Source: Pisaster brevispinus (Eukaryota; Echinodermata; Asteroidea; Forcipulatida; Asteriidae). From it: a stretch of DNA of 64,000 nt. The translations under genes were made by a program, and so were the position numbers. The DNA is taken from contig JAMKCF010000011.1 of the NCBI GenBank assembly GCA_023634235.1, positions 7,855,218-7,919,217 of the forward strand, in the 5' to 3' direction. Below are positions 12,801 to 18,800 of this stretch, piece after piece (the first letter of the stretch is position 1; each line of letters opens with the position of its first letter). The notes beneath the pieces are model-generated. The model was not told where the DNA came from, made no database searches, and saw nothing but the letters and a program-made list of their open reading frames with translations.

Positions 12801-15800
12801 TTTCTTTGTTCAAACCCAAAGTATTAATATTTGTGAGGTCCAAAACTTAAGAGCCTCACACTTCAGGGTTTTAGACTTCAAAGTTTTAGACTTCAATGTT
12901 TTACACTGAAAGGTTTTAGACTTCAAGGTTTTAAACTTCAATGTTTTACACTTCAAGGTTTTACAATTCTAGGCCTTAAACTTGAAGGTTTAAGACTTCA
13001 GAGGTTTAGATTTTAGGGTTTTAGACTTCAAGGTTTTCAACTTCAAGGTGTCACATTTCAAGGTTTTACATTTTAGTCCACTTCACACTACCTACCTTTG
13101 GTCCGTGTAATTGGCGACCCTTGTAAAAATTCTTTTACAAAGATTAAAGCTGATCCGGAGATTCCTTTCACAATACAATATCCAACCCAGAGAAAAGTTG
13201 ACCCAGTTCCATACTAACACCGAGATTGGTGGGTTAACGCTAGTCCTTGGCAGGGTTAAATTTTACTCGAATTAAGTCAGTTTTGGGTTTGAAATCCTGA
13301 GAAATTTTAGCCCTGAAAAGTGTAGTGTAAACGCTCCACTTAATCTGGAGAATCTCTGTGTTAAATTTTTCCTGAACACCGAGATTCTCCCTATTTAAAG
13401 TATAGTATGATAGGGTCTTTTAATGCTTTACACTTTATGGTTTTACACTTTATGCTTTCATTCCTTTTACGTCAAGGTGCACTTTATTCAAAATTTTCAC
13501 CACAAAATAGTACAACCAGAAATCATTTACAAGCAGTGCATTAAGCAGAGATAATAAGTTTCTGATAAAAGTTAACATAAATAAGTGCTATCCTGTTACA
13601 TTTGTTGCATCGACTTGTTAACTTTGACCCACCCTCAAAGTAGCTATGCATTAACGTGATCTGTGTAAACACACACTGGTGCATGTGAGTGCATGCCTTT
13701 TGCTTTAGGCATGTGTTTGGAGCTACAATAGGTCAAAGGTGTTGATGCATTGGGTCGAGCACAGGATAGCACCCTTGAAGGAATTTTGAATTGTTCCAAC
13801 ATCAATGAAAGTGTGACTAATGGACTAGACGCTACTAGCATTAATAAATTACATTGCAGTGTAAATAGTCGGAAACACCTGACCCACTGTTCGCACAATT
13901 TATATATAATCTATACAACAGTCACTGGTAATGTTACATACAACCTCATGGGGGTTGGTGAATTATTAAGCCCAGTTCTTTATTCATGTGAATGCGAGCG
14001 TGAAGGGAAGTTTGATGACAAAGCGCACTTGCGGACCTGGCCTTCCCAATTAGCAGGGCAATTACCAGTGAATTTGTGGTCATGGTGATCCTGATTTTGT
14101 AAAGGTTTGACAAGCAGTGTGCATTTAAGCTGAACTAATGTATGGCTCACCAATCCATTAGTATAAATAATATATACATAATACGCAAAAATTGCCTACT
14201 ACTAGTACGTGTAAGACGTTAATTTTTTAAAGAATATTTGTCGATTTCAGCGATACTTATTGTCTTCTGGTGAGTTGTAAATAGACCGTGCAGTGTGCAA
14301 GTCTCACTCAGATCAAAAACGAGAAAATAACTCGAACAAAGACTAAATATTTATCTATGAAATTAGATTCACTTTTAAATGTATATATATGCAAAATTCT
14401 TAAAATGAAAAGTATTCATAGCAATTTGTTATGAATACAATTTCAAAAATTTGTTCAAAATAACGATGAAACAAAATACAAACTTTGGAAGAGGATGTTT
14501 ATTTTTTTAGAAACCTTGTTTGCCAACCACGCCCGAATTTGTGCAACAAATACAAAGGTTTAATGATAACATTAATGCAATGGGGCAAAATTCTCAATTG
14601 TTTACAAGTAACCCTAAATAGAGGTCAAGTCATAATTCTCAGGTTTTCTTTGTTTGTTGTTTTTTTCTTAGTCCTTATAAAATGTGGTTAACCCATCGGT
14701 ATATTCTTTCTTGTTAAGCACTTTTTGGTATAAGCTTTAGATGTAACGCACTTCATAAAGGCTCGAGACAACTTTTTATGAGAGACCTTGACTAAAATCA
14801 CATCCATGTTAAAAAATATAGCAAATTCCAGTCGTGTGAAAGTACGGTGGCTCATATTCGCCAATTTCTAGAGAAACCATGTTTTATTTTACGGCGATAT
14901 ATTGCCGTACTGTTGCGTTATATCGCCTTACTCTTGCGTTATATCGCCGAACTATAGCGTTAAATCGCTGTACTATTGCATTATATCGCCGAACTATAGC
15001 GTTAAAATCGCTGTACTATTGCATTATATCGCCTTGTTATTGCGTTATATCGCCATATTTTATTGCATTATATCACTGTATTTAATTGCGTTATATCGCC
15101 ATACTATTGCATTATATTGCCGTACTATTGCATTATATTGCCGTATTTTATTGTGATATCGGCATTCTACCGTGCAAAAACACAAGGCATGCCGTCCGAG
15201 GTCCTCCTAAGTCCTTCTCAGGTGAGTTGAGACCTTGATTTAATTACTTATTTTCTAATTATTCGTTAAATGGTTTGCTAATTCGAGCAGTCCCAACTAG
15301 CGAAATAAAATATGGCGATATAACGCTGTAAAAAAAAAAAGATTTCTCTAGGAATTGGCGAATATGAGCCACCGTATGAAAGCTATCCTTGTTGAATAAC
15401 AACCAAAGACCCTTGTTATTTTAAGCAAAGATCCAGGCCTCCTCTAAAAAAAATATAGCAACCATGTTACAGTCACCATGATGTGTGAAACGATTACTGT
15501 GCCATAACCAAGGACCCTTGCTATGGCGATATCATTATTCTCATGCCACAGAACATGTTGTTAGTAGAAGAAAGTGATCAGCGACTGAACAATCATGCAT
15601 TATTCAGGGATGTGATTTCTCCGTTTTTAACCGGAATTCCGGGGTTTTTTTTGCCCTAAAAAAAAGAATTTCCATTTTTTTGCCGCCCCCCAAAAAAAAA
15701 AAAAATAAATAAATAAAACAATTTTTTTTTTTTTTTTTTTAGATCAAATTCATAAAAAATGAAGATAAAACCATATAATAACGCCCCAGATTGCAGAGTA

Positions 15801-18800
15801 GGGCTTTTAAAACCAAAGATAAATGTTAATATTGGGCTTCATGCTCGCAAGTTTTCGAGCTCGCATGCTTTCGCGCTTTGCGCTCAGAGTTCAGGTTTTT
15901 TTCTCAAAGCCTATCACATCCCTGATTATTACTTATGAACTTATCTTCAAAACGGTTACATATGGAGTATTGGAGTGGGTTTATTGCCTGTGATTGAAAT
16001 CCGATCTTTTTATAAGGAAGAAAGTCGGTTACGAATTCATATGCACCGACAAACATGTGTGCCGTATATCCATCGCAAACTTCAGCGTGATCGCTTAAGT
16101 AGAAAGTTAAACTCGTCCATGGTGTGTCAGATACAACCTTTGAACCCTGTGATGGTAAATTCTCACAAGGGTCTCTATGCATAACATTTAATTGCTTCTC
16201 GCATTGATACAACGTGCCCTGCATGACACCATTAAAAAAAAAAAATCACTTATACCATCGGACTGTTTTCAACTGTTTTCAATTAAGCTAAGTATGACTT
16301 TTTGGGTGAACAAAATTCTATGGGATTTAGGTGGAAAGAAAATTAAAATGTTGACAAAAACAACACCTGTTCTGACTACTATGTTGGAACAGCTAACAAT
16401 ATATTAAGCTTCTGACATCACACATCACATATTTGGCTAAACACACAAAAAAAGATCCCCTGACAATTATTTTCACTTTATTCTGCCACAACAACAACTG
16501 TTTCGAGCCTTTAATAGAGTGGGTACATCTTACTTGATTTTCATGATGCTTTCCTTTGCGGAGATATATTTGCCTCTCCAGCTGGCCCAGTGTATTCCCC
16601 CTCGATATGGCACTCTCGGCTGCTGGTAATATCGACCATTAAGGCATGCTATTGTGCAGTACCCGTACCACCAACCTCCGTGATAAATTTGGGCACAGCT
16701 TCCTTCTGGGTTTGAATCATTGTCTCTATCGAAGGTGGAAAACGGCTTTTTCTTGTGAAAGTCCAGAGCTGTGTCAAGTGAGCTTGCATCGTTATAAACT
16801 TCAATATGTAGCCAGTATGAGGAGTTGTACAAACCGAACTCGCCGTATTCTACCCAGGCCGTGTTGTTTTCCCAATCGAGTAAGTTTATTCTGAGTGTCC
16901 ACCATCCACGCGATTCGCTGAGCTTGCGCAAGTTCTCGTTTCCAATCCAGAATTCCTCAGAGAGGTTTCCAAAACCGGCCTTGTAAGTTTCCCAGTCGCG
17001 GTAGAAATCCACCGTACCGTCTCGTCGCCTCTGGATGACAATCCATCCCCCACCGTCATTGTCCATATCGCAATAGACCTTCAGACCCTTCTCAAAGCCA
17101 TTAGGAAAGATGGTATACTCGCCACTCGCCCCGTATTCCGACTCTAAAAGCTCCGTGCAACTTTTGAAAACTTCAACGGATAATCCAGTCGTGTCTTTAC
17201 TTGTATCAAAGTAGGCACTCCCACGAAACTTGATCAAATCTTGAGGATGTTGTTCTCTTGATGCATTGTTCAGTTGACAACGATGACTTTCTTCATGAAA
17301 GTTGAATGAGACACAAAGGCGAAGTGTAGAGCAATCGCGTGCACAAGTTACGTGTGATCTTGTGGTCTTTATCTCGATGACATTCCCCTGTAAGTGTTGA
17401 TTAGTAGCCGAGAAAAAAAGTTGTTTTGACCCACCGCGGCAATCAAAACAAGCAAGGAGTACAAGTGGGAATCGAAACAGAAGTAAGGCAATTGTTCCCT
17501 TCATGGTGATTGCGTCCACAGCAACGTATATGATCTAATGGAACAGCAATCCTGACTTCTTCAAAGTATACAGTTATACTATGCGACTTGATGACATTGC
17601 ATGATGATGCTCTCAGTTTGCAGTAACGCTATTTGGTATCCTCTCCTTTCCGTTAGTAGAACTAAGTTCTGATAAGAACTTATCCTGCTTTGTTCTGATA
17701 TAGTTTTATCCTGCTAATTTAATCTACTACGGTGCAGTAGAGAACAGCAGAGTAAAGGTTGATCATAGAGCAAAAGTGGATCCAGCTATGGTTACATTAA
17801 CTATGCATCATGCGCATACACTGCCACCTAAGCCTTGACTAATACTGTCATGCTCACTGAATGTTTTCATGCAGTTTGCATTAGCTAATGAGGTGTTCTG
17901 GCACCAAGGGAACAACACTTTGAAACTGCAGTGTTTGTTTTAGGTATTCCTGCAGCAGTGGGAACACCTATTGTTGTCAATTTTTTTGACCCGTGATGAC
18001 AACTTTTACCATGTGACCCTAGGTAAATATTGCGAAGAGAGTTATGGGCAAAAATATGGTAGGCCACTATTGTTATATACTGTGGGCCACTGTTATTATA
18101 CGTGGTAGGCCACTGTTATTATACTGTATGTGTTAGGCCACTTTTAATATTTATGGTAGGCCACTGCTACTATTTATGGTAGGCCACTGTTGTTATATGT
18201 GGTAGGCCACTTTTATTATTTATGGTAGGCTACTGTAATTAAATTTGGTAGGTAAGTAATTATAGAGGGCCACTATTATTTTATATGGTAGGCCATTGTT
18301 AATATTCATGGTAGGCCACTATTATGGTATATGGTAGGCCACTAAAAAAAAAAAAAAAAAAATTAGCTTATAAGCTGAAAGGTTTCATGCTGGGCCCAAT
18401 TTCATAGAGCTGCTTAAGCACAAAAAGTAGCTAAGCACAACAAATTATGCTTACCAGAATAAGGTTACCAGCCAAACTACCATGTCACATGTACAGTTTG
18501 TGACTGGTATCCCGCTCATTTCTGCTTAGCAGACAATTGTTAAACAACATTTTCTGCTTAAGCAGCTCTATGACATTGGGCCCTGGTCACCACTGCGCTG
18601 GTTTCTCGAGATACTTTGTCAGATATTTAATTGTTTTGTTTTGTTGTTGTATTTTCTTGCAGGTGGCCTCTGAGCCCAAGATCGTGTACGTTAAACTATC
18701 ATTTATAGATGAGAATCAACTAGTATACGATATTTCATCAGCTATTTTGAAAGTCAACCAGGAGACATCACAGAGTGGTGCAGGTAAGGGGCAAGTTTGA

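Noticed and set aside
12858..13078. CRISPR-like array
   Set aside because: The units are contiguous 15-bp tandem repeats without unique spacers, and the genome is eukaryotic.
14879..15156. Tyr/Ile/Leu/Ala-rich repeated peptides
   Set aside because: They are a satellite inside a foldback element, open in more than one frame by composition.
17505..17519. Earlier start for the fibrinogen-domain protein
   Set aside because: The upstream codon is GTG, not ATG. The ATG at 17504 places the hydrophobic signal peptide at the N-terminus.
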